DNA of 64,000 nt from Boswellia sacra (GCA_013180625.2 SNVD02014754.1:496001-560000), one strand, 5' to 3'. Positions 48,837 to 62,700 are shown, counted from the first letter of the stretch. Translations and numbers: made by a program. Notes: a model not told the origin generated them from the letters alone.

Positions 48837-50667
48837 TGTTATTACTTATGAAGATGTGTGATTTTTTTAATATGATTTTTTAATACAAATTATAGATATT
48901 AATCCTTATAGCTTATTTTCAAATTTTTGTTATTACATATGATATTTTGACTTTAAATCTTAATTATATATCAAAATTATGTTGGGAATTTATGTTTTAA
49001 GATCTTATATTTTTTTATTATTTTGATTAAGTATTTATAAATATACTTTTTATCTTTTTCTATTCGATTGGATAAAGTTAATTTAATAAATATTTTATTG
49101 AGCAAACTTGTTTTACACGTTAACGTTAAAAAAGTGAGTTTGGGACTTCTGTATATAATAAAAATTATTTTCATGTATATTTTTTAAATTATCCAATTTT
49201 TATAATTTTGAAAAGATTTTGGCAAATCGAATATCTGATAATTTTAGTCAAAAATCTAAAAAGTAATACTATTTGGCCCCAAAAGATTTTTTTTCACAGC
49301 CATCCTTCAAATACACTTTTTCTTCACACCCACCCTTCAATACACCTACCATTAGCATAATCAAATAATTTGTTTTCTATTTGATTCAACTTCAAATTTT
49401 TGCAAATACCTTTACATTATTAATCAAATTACATAAACGGATTCTAAATTTAGTTAAGAATATAATAAAAAATATTTTACCAAAAAGTTGATTAATTTTT
49501 TTATAAACATCTTAATTCTTACCTAAGCTTATGATTTTTTATTTTAATTTCTCATAATAATTTTAAATTAATAATTAATTAAGTAATGATTATTTTTGAA
49601 ATTAAAAAAATCTAGTTAAAAAATTTGAGACAAATAAAAATCTACTCGACAAAATTTAATTATTGTGGGGTATGTTATAAAAACCATTATCTTTTAATAT
49701 TTCTAGAATGTTATTATAGGATTTTAGGAAGATGTAATGGTGTCTTGATTATAAATAATGATAAGACAATAATAGGTCATATCATTATTAAAATTTACTG
49801 AGTGAGGTATTTGTGTTTGAGTTTACTTAAATATCATTGTTTTTTACCAATTTTTCATTATTCCTAACTACAAATGCTATATATCAATTCCCTTTACCCA
49901 TTTCTATAAAAACAAATTAACATATATCTAAAATAGTGCAGAAAAAACTTTATTTTTATTTAAAAATAATAAAAAAATTTTAGGTTTTCTAGTTATTGAT
50001 AAAAGATATTGTCAAAAAATAACTCGACGTTTGGGGAATATTTCCATACTTAAAAAATATCAAAAACTCGTTTTTATAATATCCAAAAGCTGTGAAAATT
50101 TGAGAAAATGGTATTTTTATTTTCTAATTTTTAGATTAATTTTAAAATTTCTTATTAATTTTTTTAAGAACATCTCAACCCAATGCATTTTCAAAATTTT
50201 TTATTTAAAAAAAAATTGTGTTCAATAGAATTTGAAATGAATCCTATTTAAAATTTTGACACCATTAATGTCTTTCTTATAATAGACATCAAATGGAAGA
50301 ACTAGTACATTAAGAAAAGCAAAATATACCCAATTAAGTACAATAAATTTACACATATAATTAATTTATAAAATTTATTATATAATTTGATATATGATAT
50401 ATTATTATTGAATATATAGTTGTTATAGTATTTATTTGTTTTTAATCCTTATCCGCCAAATAATATTTTATGGTATTATATTTAATTGTACGTGGTCCAA
50501 ATTATATAAACATAAATGAGCATTGGAATTGGACACCGTTAAAAGTTAAATTAAGAAGCGCTTGAAAGGGAGGTCAAGAAAACAAATAATCAAAGTGTGT
50601 CAGTGGAACCCACTTACAGGTGGACCAATGGGGACAAAAGCGTGACCTCTTCTTCTATAGTCATTAG
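48837..50667. other. AT-rich spacer left of the hAT element
   Basis: No gene is seen. Long A/T runs and no recognisable repeat family by eye. Confidence 0.5.
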
Positions 50668-51736
50668 AAGGGGTGTGCAAATAAACCCGACTCGATCGGG
50701 TTTATCGGGTTTTTTTCGGGTCTATAGTGAACAGTAACCCGAAATCGGGTTAAAATTATCGGATCCAGTGAAATTCGGGTGGAAGTGGGGTTTAGAATTG
50801 GTAACCCGAAGTAACCCGACTTGACTGAATTTTTAATTGAATAAACTTTTTTGGAAACATGTCGAAGTGTAACTTGTTCTTAACATTTTCTTACCGTAGA
50901 CCTTACATCACCAGAATACAAATATAAATACATCTTTTAACATCTAACCCTACAATCATTTTAAATCCCTAATCAAAAATAGAAATCATATACAAAATGG
51001 AAATCTCCTCCTTCGCGGCTCCGCCTTCATTAGATCCTCATCTTCTGCAACTCTTCTCATCATCGTCCACCTCCTCCTTCGTCAGCTTTTCATCCACCGT
51101 GACTCCCTACATCATCCTCTACCTCCTTCTTCATCAACCTTTTATCCTCCATGAACGTGGGCAGAGGCAGGGAGAACGGAGAAGTGCCTGGACAGTTGGA
51201 CTTCTTACAGGTTCTTCACTTCTTTACATCATTCTTCCCTTAGATGATTAAATGTTGGGTTATCTTCAACTCTCTGTCAGTAATTATTTTTGGGTTTGGA
51301 TAGGATTGTAATGTTGGATAGGACTGTAATTACTTCCATGGGTGTGCTGAATTGTTTCCATGTTGGCTGAGATTACAGAGAATAGACGGGAGGTGCTGGC
51401 AGAGAGATTGAGTTGTGTTGTTGTGTTAGCCTGTTAGGGATTTTATTAAATGTTAAGAGTCATACACATGATGTATAGTTTATAGTTTACTATATATTTG
51501 CTCAAGCCTGAAGATTGATCACGTTCAACAATTTACTTTGATACATATTTTTATACATAAACCCAAGAGCACAGTGACAGTAACAATTTGCACTATAAAT
51601 AAACTACTGTAAATTTAAGTGACAGTAACAATTTACTTTGAAGCATATTGCATATATAAACTACTGTAAATTTAACCATAGGCTGTGACTGTGATGCATG
51701 ATTTCCCCAAGCTGCATCTTTTTAACTATATTATAC

Positions 51737-52171
51737 CATAAGATACGTAAATTGAAGGCTATTAATTAAGGATATTTAAATAAATTAAACTTCTTCACAT
51801 TGAAGTTTAATTTATTTATAAGTCTTCAACCTAGATAGCAATATACAATGAATAGATGTTAATGTCGTCATGGTAATCCATAAGCAAAGAGGATTTGATT
51901 AATTTAATGCGCCTTTAATCATTTCTCACTCAAATACTTCCGTTTGACTATTAACAAGATGATGATTCTTCACTTAAAATTATTAATAATTCACACTAAG
52001 ATGTATATATTTAAATATCACATAGAAGAAAAAAAAAAAGCAAACTGCAGATTGAAAACATCAAATTACCGATCAAGTTGTTTACTAATGTACACAATAT
52101 AGTTATAATATGAATGAACACTGCAGCTTGCATGCAACTTAATTAATAACCTTCAATTTACGTATCTTATG
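51737..52171. mobile_element. 34-bp inverted repeat pair inside the hAT (MITE-like)
   Basis: The left arm 51737-51770 starts CATAAGATACGTAAATTG. The right arm 52138-52171 is its reverse complement with a single mismatch. Just inside the left arm a perfect 16-bp hairpin occupies 51778-51793 and 51802-51817. The unit of 435 bp is without coding content. A target duplication is not evident, so an insertion is likely but not proven. Confidence 0.6.
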
Positions 52172-52506
52172 AGAGGACCACTATATGTCTATATCACAGG
52201 GCCCATTAACTAATCAAGTGTGTAGCTAAGTTAAGTTAAAAATGCTTATTTTAACCATTTCCAATTCCTTTAGTTTCTTCTAATCATTGAACTAAAGTCA
52301 AAATGAAGATAAAAGCAAAAAACAAAAAACAAAAAGATTAATAAATTGTTTAAAAAGTTATTTCATTATATTTCATGTAGCTTATAATTAAAAGATTAAT
52401 TTTAAAAAAATTATATTGTTTTGACACTTTCATGTTTGGGTTAACTTAAAACTCTAAATTTAGTACACTAATATATATGGTTTGTCTTATTATTTTTTCA
52501 GGTATT

Positions 52507-54628
52507 ATGACTTCTGAATCTACTAGTCCCATTCCCACCCAAGAAACCCCTGAAGAAGTGAGTAGTGAAACTACTACCCAAAAAAAATAAGAGAAAAAAG
52601 CCTCAAGTATCTAGTGTATGGGATCATTACAGAAAAACTGGAGGAGATAAATGTGTTTGTACCTATTGTGGGAGATCCTTTCTTTGTGATAGTAAGAAGC
52701 ATGGGACTAAAATATTGTGGAATCATTTAGGTAGATGTCCTAAAAATATTTTAAGTGAGAAACAAGCAGACAAGGATGAGAAACAAACGATTCTTTCTTT
52801 TGGTCCAAAAAAATTAGAAAGTGGGTCTGCAAGTAACCTTATAGGTATAGGGTTTGATAAGGAGGCAATTAGGAAAGCGGTTGTGGAGATGATAATTATA
52901 GATGAGTTGCCCTTTAAGTTTGTAGAGAATAAAGGGTTTTAGTGTCTCATGTGAGTTGCATGTCCAAAGTTTGAATGTCCATCAAGAACAACAGTTGCAA
53001 GGGATGTTTTCTCTTTGTTTTTGGGTGAGAAAGAAAATTTGAAGAAGTATTTTAAAGCAAGCAAGGTTAGGGTGTCGCTAACTACAGATATTTGGACTTC
53101 AATACAGAACTTGAATTACATAGTGATTACTGCACATTTCATTGATGATAATTGGAGGTTGCACAAAAGGATTTTAAGTTTCTCTCAGATTGTGAATCAT
53201 AGAGGGGAAACTATTGGGAAGCAGATTGAGTCTTGCTTGCTTGAGTAGGGATTGGAGAATATATTTACAATCACAGCGGATAATGCTAGTGCAAATGAAG
53301 TGGCAATCAATTATGTGAAGAAAAAGGTGCAAGGTTGGAAAGAGAGTGGGCTTATTCTGAATGGAGATTACGTGCATGTTCGTTGTCTTACCCATGTTGT
53401 GAATCTGATTGTAGGTGAGGATTTAAAAGATCTTCATAAGTCCATTGCTAGTATTCATAATGCTATGCGTTATGTTAGGTCGTCTCCTGCAAGATTACAA
53501 AGATTTATGTCTTGTGTTGAGCATGAAAAAATTCAATACAAGGGAAATTTAGTAACGGATATCCCCACTAGATGGAATGCTACATATTTGATGTTGGAGA
53601 GTGCTTTACAATTTCAAAAAGCACTTGATCGTTTGGAGGACGAGGATACGCATTACAAACTATACTTTGCAGAAGACAACAAGTTGGGACCACCAAAGGA
53701 GGAGGATTGGGATCAAGGTAGATTGTTTGTTTGTTTTTTTGCAAAATTTTTATGATGTAACTCTCAAGTTTTGTGCTTCTTTGACTGTGACATCACATCT
53801 TGCATTTAATGGAACATGGAAAATTCATAGTCAATTGATTGAGTTGCAAGAACAAAGTAGTAGTGTTTTGTGTGATATGGCAAGAAATATAAAGAAGAAA
53901 TTTGATAAGTACTTTGGGTCTTCTGATTAATTTAATGAGATGTTGCTCATTACAATTGTACTTGATCCAAGATTCAAAATGAGGTACTTTGAATTTACTT
54001 GGAATAGTTTTTGGGGTGCTATTAAGACAGAGGAAATGATAATGGGTCTTAAAACATTGTTGTTGAAGCTATATGACATTTATAAGACTTTTGTAGATGT
54101 CTCTTCAAAAGTGGTCAGGACTGAAGTGTCAAAGCCTCCCATTAGTCATATCCCAACCTTATTAGTGAGTGATGAAGTTCAAGTGGTTGTAAAGCCATGG
54201 GTAGATCCAGTTGTAAAGTTTATGGATAATCTAACCAAGTCAGGAACATCAAATGAGTAGACACTTATTTGAGCAATGCCAATTTGGTTGGACAGAATGA
54301 GGATTTTGATATTTTGGGTTGGTGGAAGCTAAATGAAGGCAACTTTCCTGTGTTATCACATATAGAAAAGGATGTTCTTGCTATTCCGGTCTCTACTGTT
54401 GCTTCTGAATCAGCATTTAGCACTGGAGGGCGGGTTCTTGACCAGTTTAAGAGTTCATTAACTCCTAAAATGGTTGAATCCTTAATATGCTCTCAGAATT
54501 GGATAACTTCTACATTGATTGATGAGGTTTTCCCGATGACAGAGACAATAGAGGATACAACTAGAGATTCAGTGGGTTTTTGTACATCAATTGAGACAGG
54601 TAATCATGGATTTTGGTTATTAAATTGA
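52507..54628 (+). pseudogene. hAT transposase (BED finger, RICESLEEPER-like), broken
   Basis: Transposase of the surrounding element. In order: an N-terminus from ATG 52507 that shifts frame in an A-run near 52587; a BED zinc finger (VWDHYRKTGGDKCVCTYCG, then His and Cys at 52616-52740); the catalytic RNase H-like region (SLTTDIWTSIQNLNYIVIT, FTITADNASANE, RCLTHVVNLIV, DIPTRWNATYLML); and the C-terminal dimerisation domain (ILGWWKLNEGNFPVL, IPVSTVASESAFSTGGRVLD at about 54309-54456). Lesions: the frameshift near 52587, a stop at 52940, a stop at 53246, a frameshift near 53715, a stop at 53928, and a stop with a one-base loss near 54257. The protein cannot be made. Confidence 0.9.
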
Positions 54629-55071
54629 AATATTGTTTCTAATTTATACTGACTTTTATGGAATTATATCTTTGACTAACCGTATCATTTTGGTTTGTGC
54701 TTGTTTGTCATTGATATAAATGTTTTAAAATCAACTGTAACAAGAGTTAAGCGTTTAGACCTTGATTGATGAGTGCCAATTTCATAGGTAATGACAAATT
54801 TTAATACCTTATCATTGAATTTATAGTTAAGTCTTCTTAAGTTTCTTTTTGGGTTGGTAAATTTAACTTTTACTATTATTTTTGATAACTTGATGGCTTT
54901 GTCGAATATTAACTATTATGTTTTCAATTTTTTGTTATTTGAAGTTGGTGAAAATTTGGAAAAAGTGGCTTGATGTTTTCAATCCAAGGCGGTGAAATCT
55001 CAAGTTTCTATTGGGTGGAGATTATGTTATGTTTTCTTGGAAGCTTGGATTGTTGTAATTTGCATAATTAA

Positions 55072-55155
55072 TTGTTGTACTTTAGACTTTATAAATATGT
55101 GTTGTACTTTGGACTCTAAACTTATGTGTTGTACTTTGGACTTTATATTTTGGAA
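55072..55155 (+). repeat. Three tandem copies of a ~28-bp unit
   Basis: tgttgtactttggact recurs at 55072, 55101 and 55129 with one or two changes, followed by more diverged copies to about 55190. It lies in the 3' non-coding part of the hAT element. Confidence 0.75.
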
Positions 55156-55841
55156 TTTTTGACTCTAATATTATGTGTTGTAGATTAGGATTTTGAGTCG
55201 CTTAGAAATTGTATGTTTTGGTTGTTAAAGGGTGGATGTATTATATTAGGTTATGTGTGCTTTTGCTTTGCTTTGTTTAGATGGGAGATACTGGGTGGGT
55301 TATTAATTATTAAGTTTTATGTTTGGTTGTTTTTAATTTAATTTCATCCTTGTCTCGAAATTTTGATATATATAAATATACTAGCATTTGAATTTTGAAT
55401 TTTTAATAAATATTCAATTAGGTCTTATGCCAAAAAATTGTAAATTTATGTTAATAAACCTTAGTTTGAATATAAAATAGTTTAGTTTTTTAAATTGGGC
55501 TTTATTTGGGATAGAACATAGTCTTATTTTGTAAATGGACCTTTTTTTGTATATAATATAGCTTAATTTATATAAATGGGCTTTGTTTTGTATATAATAT
55601 AATCTTTGAACATACATGGGCTAAAACAAAAACAATTTTAATAAAACAGTACAATTGGGCCTAGCCCAACCCGAATTACCCGAGTAACCTAACCCGACCC
55701 GACCCGATAAGCGGGTTGCACGTCGGGTTCCATGCTTAAAAAACCCGGCCGCGGGTTGAAATATTCAAACCCAATGCATCTTCGGGTCGGGTCGGGGCAA
55801 AACCCGACCCGACCTGACTCGTGTGCACCCCTAGTCATTAG

Positions 55842-58800
55842 ACTCTTCCTTTGTTTCTTGTCTTTCTTCTTTCTCTCCTTTTAATATTATATTATTTGGG
55901 CAAACATCACACACACCCCCTTAATTCACAAAAAGATTTCACCCCTCTTGTTGTAAAATCAATCCATTTTGAATGTTTAATATATATTTTTTAAACTTTA
56001 AAATAATTGATTATTTAAAGAAATATAACAATTTTTTCTACTTTTATCTAAATAAACAACTTGTAATACTAAAATTTAAACAATAGACCGAATAATTTCG
56101 AAATTTAAAAAGATAATAAAATTAAAAAATTAAAACAACTTCTTTGTTTATATGTTTAGGAAACTATTTTTTTAAAATGTATATTTATTAATGTATTTAA
56201 ATCAATATTAGTCACATACTATTTTTAAAATTAAAACTAACCAAATATTTTTATCAAATTTTAAAAATAAAACTCAAAATACACAGACAAACACTATCCA
56301 CTGGTCTATAATTAAAGATTTGGAAAGAAAATAACAGTACAGATGTAAAGAATTCTATATAATAAGGGGTAAAATTTTTTCAATAAATAGAAGGGTTGCA
56401 TATGATATTTGCCCTATTGGTTATTTATTACCCAGCTAAAAAGAAAAAAGAAAAAACAATCACTCTTCCCTCTTACTCAAATTTTCTTTTGTTTTCTTGG
56501 TTAGCAAACAACATCAAAAGCTCACAATAATGCCTGCTCATTCTCCATGATAATATGTCTCACTTGCCTCTCATTTTCTTCCACCAAAAAACGGCTTCAA
56601 GATGTCTCCCTTCTCTCTTCCCCCTTCTTAATCGATGTTGAAGAATGCTTGATTTGAAGCCTTCAAACATTTTTGACTTCCCAAATTCACGCATTCTCCA
56701 ACCCTTTTCTCCATGAAAGTAGGTATGCATTTCCCTCATTGAAATATACTTCTTCTTCTTCTCTTTATTGGCATCCATTTTTAATTTCATTTTCTTTTGG
56801 TGTTATTTTCAAGTTGACATCTCTGTAAATAACCTTATTATATTGGCTTCTACACCCGTGGAAAGATTTTCGTACTTGTCTTGTGGATCAGTTATACTCA
56901 TTCCAAATTTATTTATTTATTTAATTATATTTATTTTTGAGAATGCCAAGAAAATCACTCTTTTTTTGGTACCTACCAACTATTGTATTAGAAGTTTGAA
57001 GAGGCATTTAGGTATGTGTGTATGTATATATGTACATATGGGCATTCTATATCAAAGTTTATGGTTGTTGGAGATTTATGTTGGTAGTCTCAGGCTTTGA
57101 ATAATAAGTGGTTGAAGGAGTGTTATGTGGGTTGTCAGTAATCATATCTGGCACTCGCAAGATAGGTCACGAGTGGAATAATTAGTGGCAGCTTTTGTAG
57201 ATAGAATATTCAGATTAGTAGCTTAAAATAGATACTTTAAGACATCTATAATGTGTTATCAATCATGATATTATACACCCATTTAGAATTGATAGCCTTC
57301 TTTGCTACACGTGGGAAAGAAGTGAGGCTTCACATTTCACAATTCTTAAAGGCTGCTATATTCTACATTTCATGATTGTTATAGATAATATCTGTATAAG
57401 CTTAGCACATTGATTGGGTTTAAGTTTTTGAATTTATGATTGTGAGTGGAGTGTAATTTGTTTGAATTGAATAATAATTTGTCTGGAGACTTGTTGGATG
57501 GATTCTAGAGCACCTTGAAGGCAAATGGGTGTTGTAAAGCATCGGACACTTCCAAGGTGGTCCAATAGTTAGCATCTACTTCTAGATTTTGTTATGGGTT
57601 AGTAAAACAATTGTGGTGATGGATAATTTCCATGATGATTGAAGATTATTGAATCATGAAAATACAAATTAGATTCACCGATAGAATGGACGTTTCAAAT
57701 ATGTGACAAAAATAAAAACAAATAACTAACCGTTTCCAGAATAAAGGTATAGTATTTAGCAATTTCGCTGTGTTCTAACCACGGAAAATTAAGGATTTAG
57801 ATTTGACATGGTTGAGATATAACCAAGGGCAATTAAGTGAGAGAAGGTTGAGAAAAGCAACCTCAACATGTTGAAATGGATTTAATCGAAATAGCTCATC
57901 ATTGTTGATTGTTCTAGAAGGGAATGGTAGACGCCTAGATGTTTCACTAGATTAAACTGTTTGACTTCAGAAACAATGGAAAGTGTACTCTGCTATTGGA
58001 AGTACAGTACAAGACTTACTTTAAACATTTTTGAAGCAATGATCTGCTGAATTGAGCATTTTGAATAATTGTGGCATTATATTAGTATATCCTTCAGATA
58101 ATATATTGGAGCAAATTGGCTTAAAAACATGCAAGTAGGAATATGCTGGTAAGATCGATATTATTCCAAAGATTCACTGTTTCATGTGCAAAATATATTC
58201 TCTCTAAGCTCTTATAGCCTTTCTTTACTTTATTGCCTGACTTCTTACATAAGAATCCATGGCAGACCTGTTGTGGTTTCCGTAATTGAGGCCTAGCAGG
58301 GAAGGATGAACTTCGGAGTAAATCTTTTTCATGGATCTTCCTTGTCGCTGAAATATTCCATCTGTAAGAATCTCATGGCATGTTTTTCTTACGACTACAT
58401 ATTTGCCTTTTACTAAGCTTGTCATTCGGCATTTTGCGATGCTACTTTCTTTCAACAACAACACACTGCCTGACTCAGAATTACCTGTTATTTGTTCTTT
58501 TATTGGGAAAATTTAGTTTACTAAACCAACAAGATTGTGAAGATTTTAATCAGTTTTAGCCGATTCTTGATTTTGTCATTGTAAATAATTAACATGTTTG
58601 CATTCGTTCTATTGTTTGAGGATTATATATCTTTTAATGCTTGATTTAAAAGTTTAATGATTAACATGACAGGTTATCAATAAAGTGATTTGGGTTCATC
58701 TCCAGGGCAAAGTTTAAATGGCAGTTTCAGGACATTTAGGGCTGGTGAGTATTTCCTTCACAAACTCTAACATGCCTCTAAATATTAATATGTGGATCGT

Positions 58801-59389
58801 TAAGCTTTTCTATTTTTTGTTTTTTCAAAGTTCTAGCCAAAGGAGGGTGAGTAGACAATCTAGCACTGTCAAGTGGATGATGCAGACAACGTATTAACTG
58901 AATTAATTTGACAACACTACCAAGTCAATTACCAAATCAACTGGGACACAAAAAGTTAGTAAATGAGTTGGGAATAGTTATGTTAAAAGCTTAAGTTCAA
59001 ATTTTAAAATTTGGCTTGACTTGTATAAATGTCACAATTTTACTGAGAATAAAGTCCAAAGTGGGTCACCTGATTGTCACTAATTCTATCTTAAGGTTAA
59101 CATAACACCCTCCCAAAAGTGAAGAGAAAAGTTAGACCCAACTTGCAATTGTTAGCATGTGATAGTAGTAAAAATAATTTGTAGTTTTTTAGGTTTGCAT
59201 TTTATTTCTGCAAGATTTATTTTTCATATGAAATGTGTATTGTATGTGTTTTGTTATTTTATATAGATATTGCCTAGGATCATAGTGTTAAATTGGTTTT
59301 AATATAATTTAATATCTATATACCCTTGGTATTAGTTAGTAGCAAATAAAGTAAAATATGATGGCTAATATTTTTGTAGAATGACTGAC
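55842..59389. other. Spacer with unassigned, partly gene-like sequence
   Basis: 55.9-56.4 kb is AT-rich. 56.5-58.75 kb has a more balanced composition and could be a non-coding transcript or decayed gene: a short frame at 56560-56790 (minus) is basic and low complexity, and another at 58225-58464 (minus) includes RKTCHEILTDGIFQRQGRS and VHPSLLGLNYGNHN but matches nothing I know. No consistent exon set could be built. 58.8-59.4 kb shows nothing. Confidence 0.35.
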
Positions 59390-59849
59390 TGTAACGAGCA
59401 CACATATGAGTGCTTTTAAGTTTGAGCTGTTGAGAGAGAGAGGGAGAAACAAATTTAGGAAAAATTTGTATGTATTCCATTATAAAGAGGTGTACATATA
59501 TATAGTACAATAAGGGAAAATAAAATAGGAAAGAGAGAATCAAATATTAAAGATAATTTAGGGAAAAAAATGTATTAACTTTATTTCTAAATGAATTTTC
59601 AGTACAAGGAACAAGGAAATATATAGGAGAAAGATAGTTGGTCTGTCATACAAATCTCTCATAAATAAGAAAAGAAAATAATAATCCCTTTGATCAAGTG
59701 ATGTATAATAAAGATAGTTAATCAACCAGATTTAGTCATTGACTAAATCTGTTTATTTATGCTAATTGATTCTTGAAAATCAGAGAATTAATTCCTAAAA
59801 ATCAGAACACTGATTCCTAAAAATCAAATCATTAAATGTAGAATTTTCA
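59390..59849 (-). repeat. 3' LTR of the copia element
   Basis: On the minus strand it starts TGAAAATTC just after the purine tract and probably ends GCTCGTTACA at 59390. The left edge is a best guess because the partner LTR is outside the window. It includes a run of gagagagaggg near 59432. Confidence 0.6.
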
Positions 59850-59851
59850 CA

Positions 59852-61073
59852 CTCCCTCTGAAGCTGCGGAGTAAATGTCAATCATTCCCAGCTTGGATAT
59901 CAGTAGTTCGAATTTAATTCTTGGAAGGCCTTTTGTAAGAACATCAGCTATTTGAAGATTGGTTAGAGTATGGTTGAGACTAAGTATGCCACCCTTAATC
60001 TTTTCCTTGATAAAATGCTGATCCAACTCCACATGCTTAGTTTTGTCATGATGGACTTGATTTTTAGCAATACTTATTGCAGCCATGTTATCACAAAATA
60101 CCTTCATTGAAGCATTTGTAATTCTCAATTTTTCAAATATTCTCTTTAGCCACATTCCTTCGCAGATTCCTTATGCTAAGGCTCAAAATTCTGCTTCAAC
60201 ACTACTTCTTGCTACCACTGTCTGCTTTTTACTCCTCCATGTGACTAAATTTCCCCAAACGTTGGTACAATAGCCAGTTGTAAATCTTCTATCTGTTATG
60301 CTTCCAGCCCAATCAGCATCAGTGAAAACCTAAATCTCTTTGGTGGTATTTTTCTTAAAAAATAGCCCTTTTCTTGGTGATATTTTGAAACACTTAAGAA
60401 TTATATTTACTGCCACTTGGTTAACTTCTTTCAGATCATTCATAAACTGACTTACAAAGCCAACAGCGAACCCAATGTCAGGTCTAGTATGGGAGAGGTA
60501 AATGAGTTTCCCCACTAGGCATTAGTACCCTTCTTTGTCGATGGGTGGACTCTCTTCTTCTAAGCACGCTCTGTAACCAGGTTCCATAGGTGTGTCAGCT
60601 GGCTTACACCCTAACATACCTGTCTCCTTGAGTAGGTCCAAGACATACTTCCGTTGAGAAACAACAATCCCTGCTTTTGATCTAACGACCTCCATTCCTA
60701 GAAAATATTTGAGATATCCTAGGTCTTTAATTTCAAATTCTTTTGCGAGTCCCTTCTTTAGATTCTCAATTTCTTCATGAAAATCTCCGGTAATAATTAT
60801 ATCATCCACATACACAAAAAGAATAGAAATCCTCCCACTTGTAGAGTGTTTGACAAACATGGTATGATCGGCTTGCGCCTGTATATACCCATGTTGCTTG
60901 AATGCTCTTGTGAATCTGTCAAACCAAGCCCTTGGTGATTGTTTGAGTCCATAAAGTGATTTTTTAAGTTTGCACACTTTGTGGACGTTATTCTTGGTCT
61001 CAAATCCAGGGGGAATCTCCATATATACTTCTTTCTCTAAGTCTCCATTTAAAAATACATTCTTGACATCCAT
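59852..61073 (-). pseudogene. Copia reverse transcriptase and RNase H, broken
   Basis: The main piece (61073-60522) is the reverse transcriptase: MDVKNVFLNGDLEKEVYM, KLKKSLYGLKQSPRAWF and the catalytic FVYVDDIIITGD. The next piece (60515-60330) continues with GKLIYLSHTRPDI. RNase H follows with VFTDADWAGS (after 60330) and, in 60155-59852, VFCDNMAAISIAKN and HVELDQHFIKEKI, then IADVLTKGLP. Stops near 60520, 60328 and 60180-60160 interrupt the frame. The catalytic residues themselves are still readable. Confidence 0.9.
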
Positions 61074-61489
61074 CTGATGCAGGGGCTAGTCAAGATTAGC
61101 AGCTAGTGAGACTAGAACACGAACGGTATTTAAGGTAGCAACTAGGGAGAAGGTTTCTTGGTAGTCAATACCGTAAGTTTGAGTAAATCCTTTTGCTACC
61201 AATCTGGCTTTATACTTCCATCTGGTTTGTAGACGTTGAAGACCCATTTACATCCCACTGGTCGTTTTTCTTATGGTAATTCAGAGAGTTCCCATATGTC
61301 ATTCTTTGCAAGGGCTCTAATTTCTTCTTCAATAGCTGCCCTCCACTCAAGGTTACCTAAAGCTTCTTGAACATTTCTAGGTATTTCAACAGTAGCCATA
61401 TTAGTAACAAAGGCACGATATTGAGAGGACAATCCCTTATATAAAACAAACGAATGTATAGGATGTTGAGTGCAGGATCTTACACCTTT

Positions 61490-62700
61490 TCATAATGCAA
61501 TAGGGATGCCTACGTCATTATCAGTGCCAAAGTTATGAGTTGTGTTACCTGGAAGTTCTGAACTCGGATTAGTCGGATTGGACTCTTGAGTTTGCTCAGA
61601 AAATGTTGGGCACTCCTCTTCTAAGACCTTTTCCCTCCTTGAATAAACACGTAACTCTTTATTGGTAGTAGTATGATTGTGGATTTCTGGAGTGAGTGTA
61701 TTGGGAAACACTTCTAAATTTTTCGGTGTGAGAATAGGCAGGGTAGGCTCAGATGAAGGTCTATATGGTCCGTAGGATGCCTTTTTTGAAGGACACTTAG
61801 TTTCCAACTCATTTTGTAGACTTGGATTAACCGTTGGAACATTAGTGGCAGGAGTAAAGGCAAGCTTGGGTATTGTGACATTAGGCAACGAAAAACCACA
61901 ATCATTTGTGTTTGAGTTCTCCCCCTGAATGTGGGTTTTATGATAATAGGGTTGATTCTCAAAGAAAGTTACATCCATAGGGATATAAGTTTTCTTGCTA
62001 ACAGGAGATTAACATTTATACCCTTTTTGAGTGGAGGAATATCCTAGAAACAAACATTTTATGGCTCTAGGATCAAGTTTGCTAGGGTTAGGTTGGTGGT
62101 TATGGACAAAAGCAATGCACCTGAATATTTTTAGTGGAAGGAAGGAGAATATTCGAAGCTGAGGATAGGATTGGTAAAGTGTTTGCCATAATGTTTGAAA
62201 ATGAATAACTCTAGATGGCATTCTATTGATGAGATATGTAGCTGTGAGGACGGCCTCCCCCCAAAAATAACTTAGGATATTCATAGTGTACATAATAGAT
62301 CAAGCCACCTCCAAGAGGTGTCTATTCTTCCATTCTGCAACCCCATTTTGTTGGGGTGTATTCACGCAGGAACTCTGATAGATTATTCTGTGGATTGAAA
62401 AGTAATCTTCTAGGATTAAATTGAAATAATCTGTGGCATTATCAGTCCTAAGGATATTGATTTTAGCTTGAAACTTATTTTGGACCATACTAAAGAAAAT
62501 TTTCAAGATGGTACCTGCACTTGATTTTTGTCTCATTAAATACACCCACGTCACACATGTATGATCATCAATGAAAGAGATAAATCACTTAAATCCAGAA
62601 ATGTTACTAACCCGAGAAGGTCCCCAAATATCACTATGAATTATTGAAAAAGGATGAGATGTTTTATAACCTTGGATTGGATAATTGTTTATCAAATGTT
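61490..62700 (-). pseudogene. Copia integrase, broken
   Basis: Integrase core readable as LRTDNATDYFN (second Asp) and VNTPQQNGVAEWKNRHLLE (catalytic Glu) in 62554-62300. It continues with YFWGEAVLTATYLINRMPS and the tail phrase KCLFLGYSSTQKGYKC (62293-62009), then a variable linker to 61490. Stops separate the pieces (near 62297 and 62008), and the region between 62700 and 62560 that holds the first Asp is also degraded. Confidence 0.87.

Larger units (their letters stand above)
50668..55833 (+). mobile_element. hAT transposon, ~5.2 kb, inactivated
   Basis: The left end AAGGGGTGTGCA and the right end (reverse complement TAGGGGTGTGCA) form short hAT-type terminal inverted repeats. The flanks are GTCATTAG at 50660-50667 and 55834-55841, an 8-bp target duplication, the hAT hallmark. 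Both ends carry many CGGGT/ACCCG words within about 150 bp (50690-50820 and 55670-55815), the usual subterminal transposase-binding pattern. A BED-finger transposase relic lies on the + strand at 52.5-54.6 kb. An inverted repeat (51737-52171) and short tandem repeats lie in the non-coding parts. Confidence 0.93.

Noticed and set aside
50997..51251. An 84-codon frame at the start of the hAT element
   Set aside because: Ser/Leu-rich with no BED-finger or transposase wording. More likely a 5' non-coding part of the element.
56768..57100. A 110-codon + strand frame, hydrophobic and Phe/Ile-rich
   Set aside because: AT-rich composition gives such residues by chance. No conserved wording, and it overlaps another low-complexity frame.
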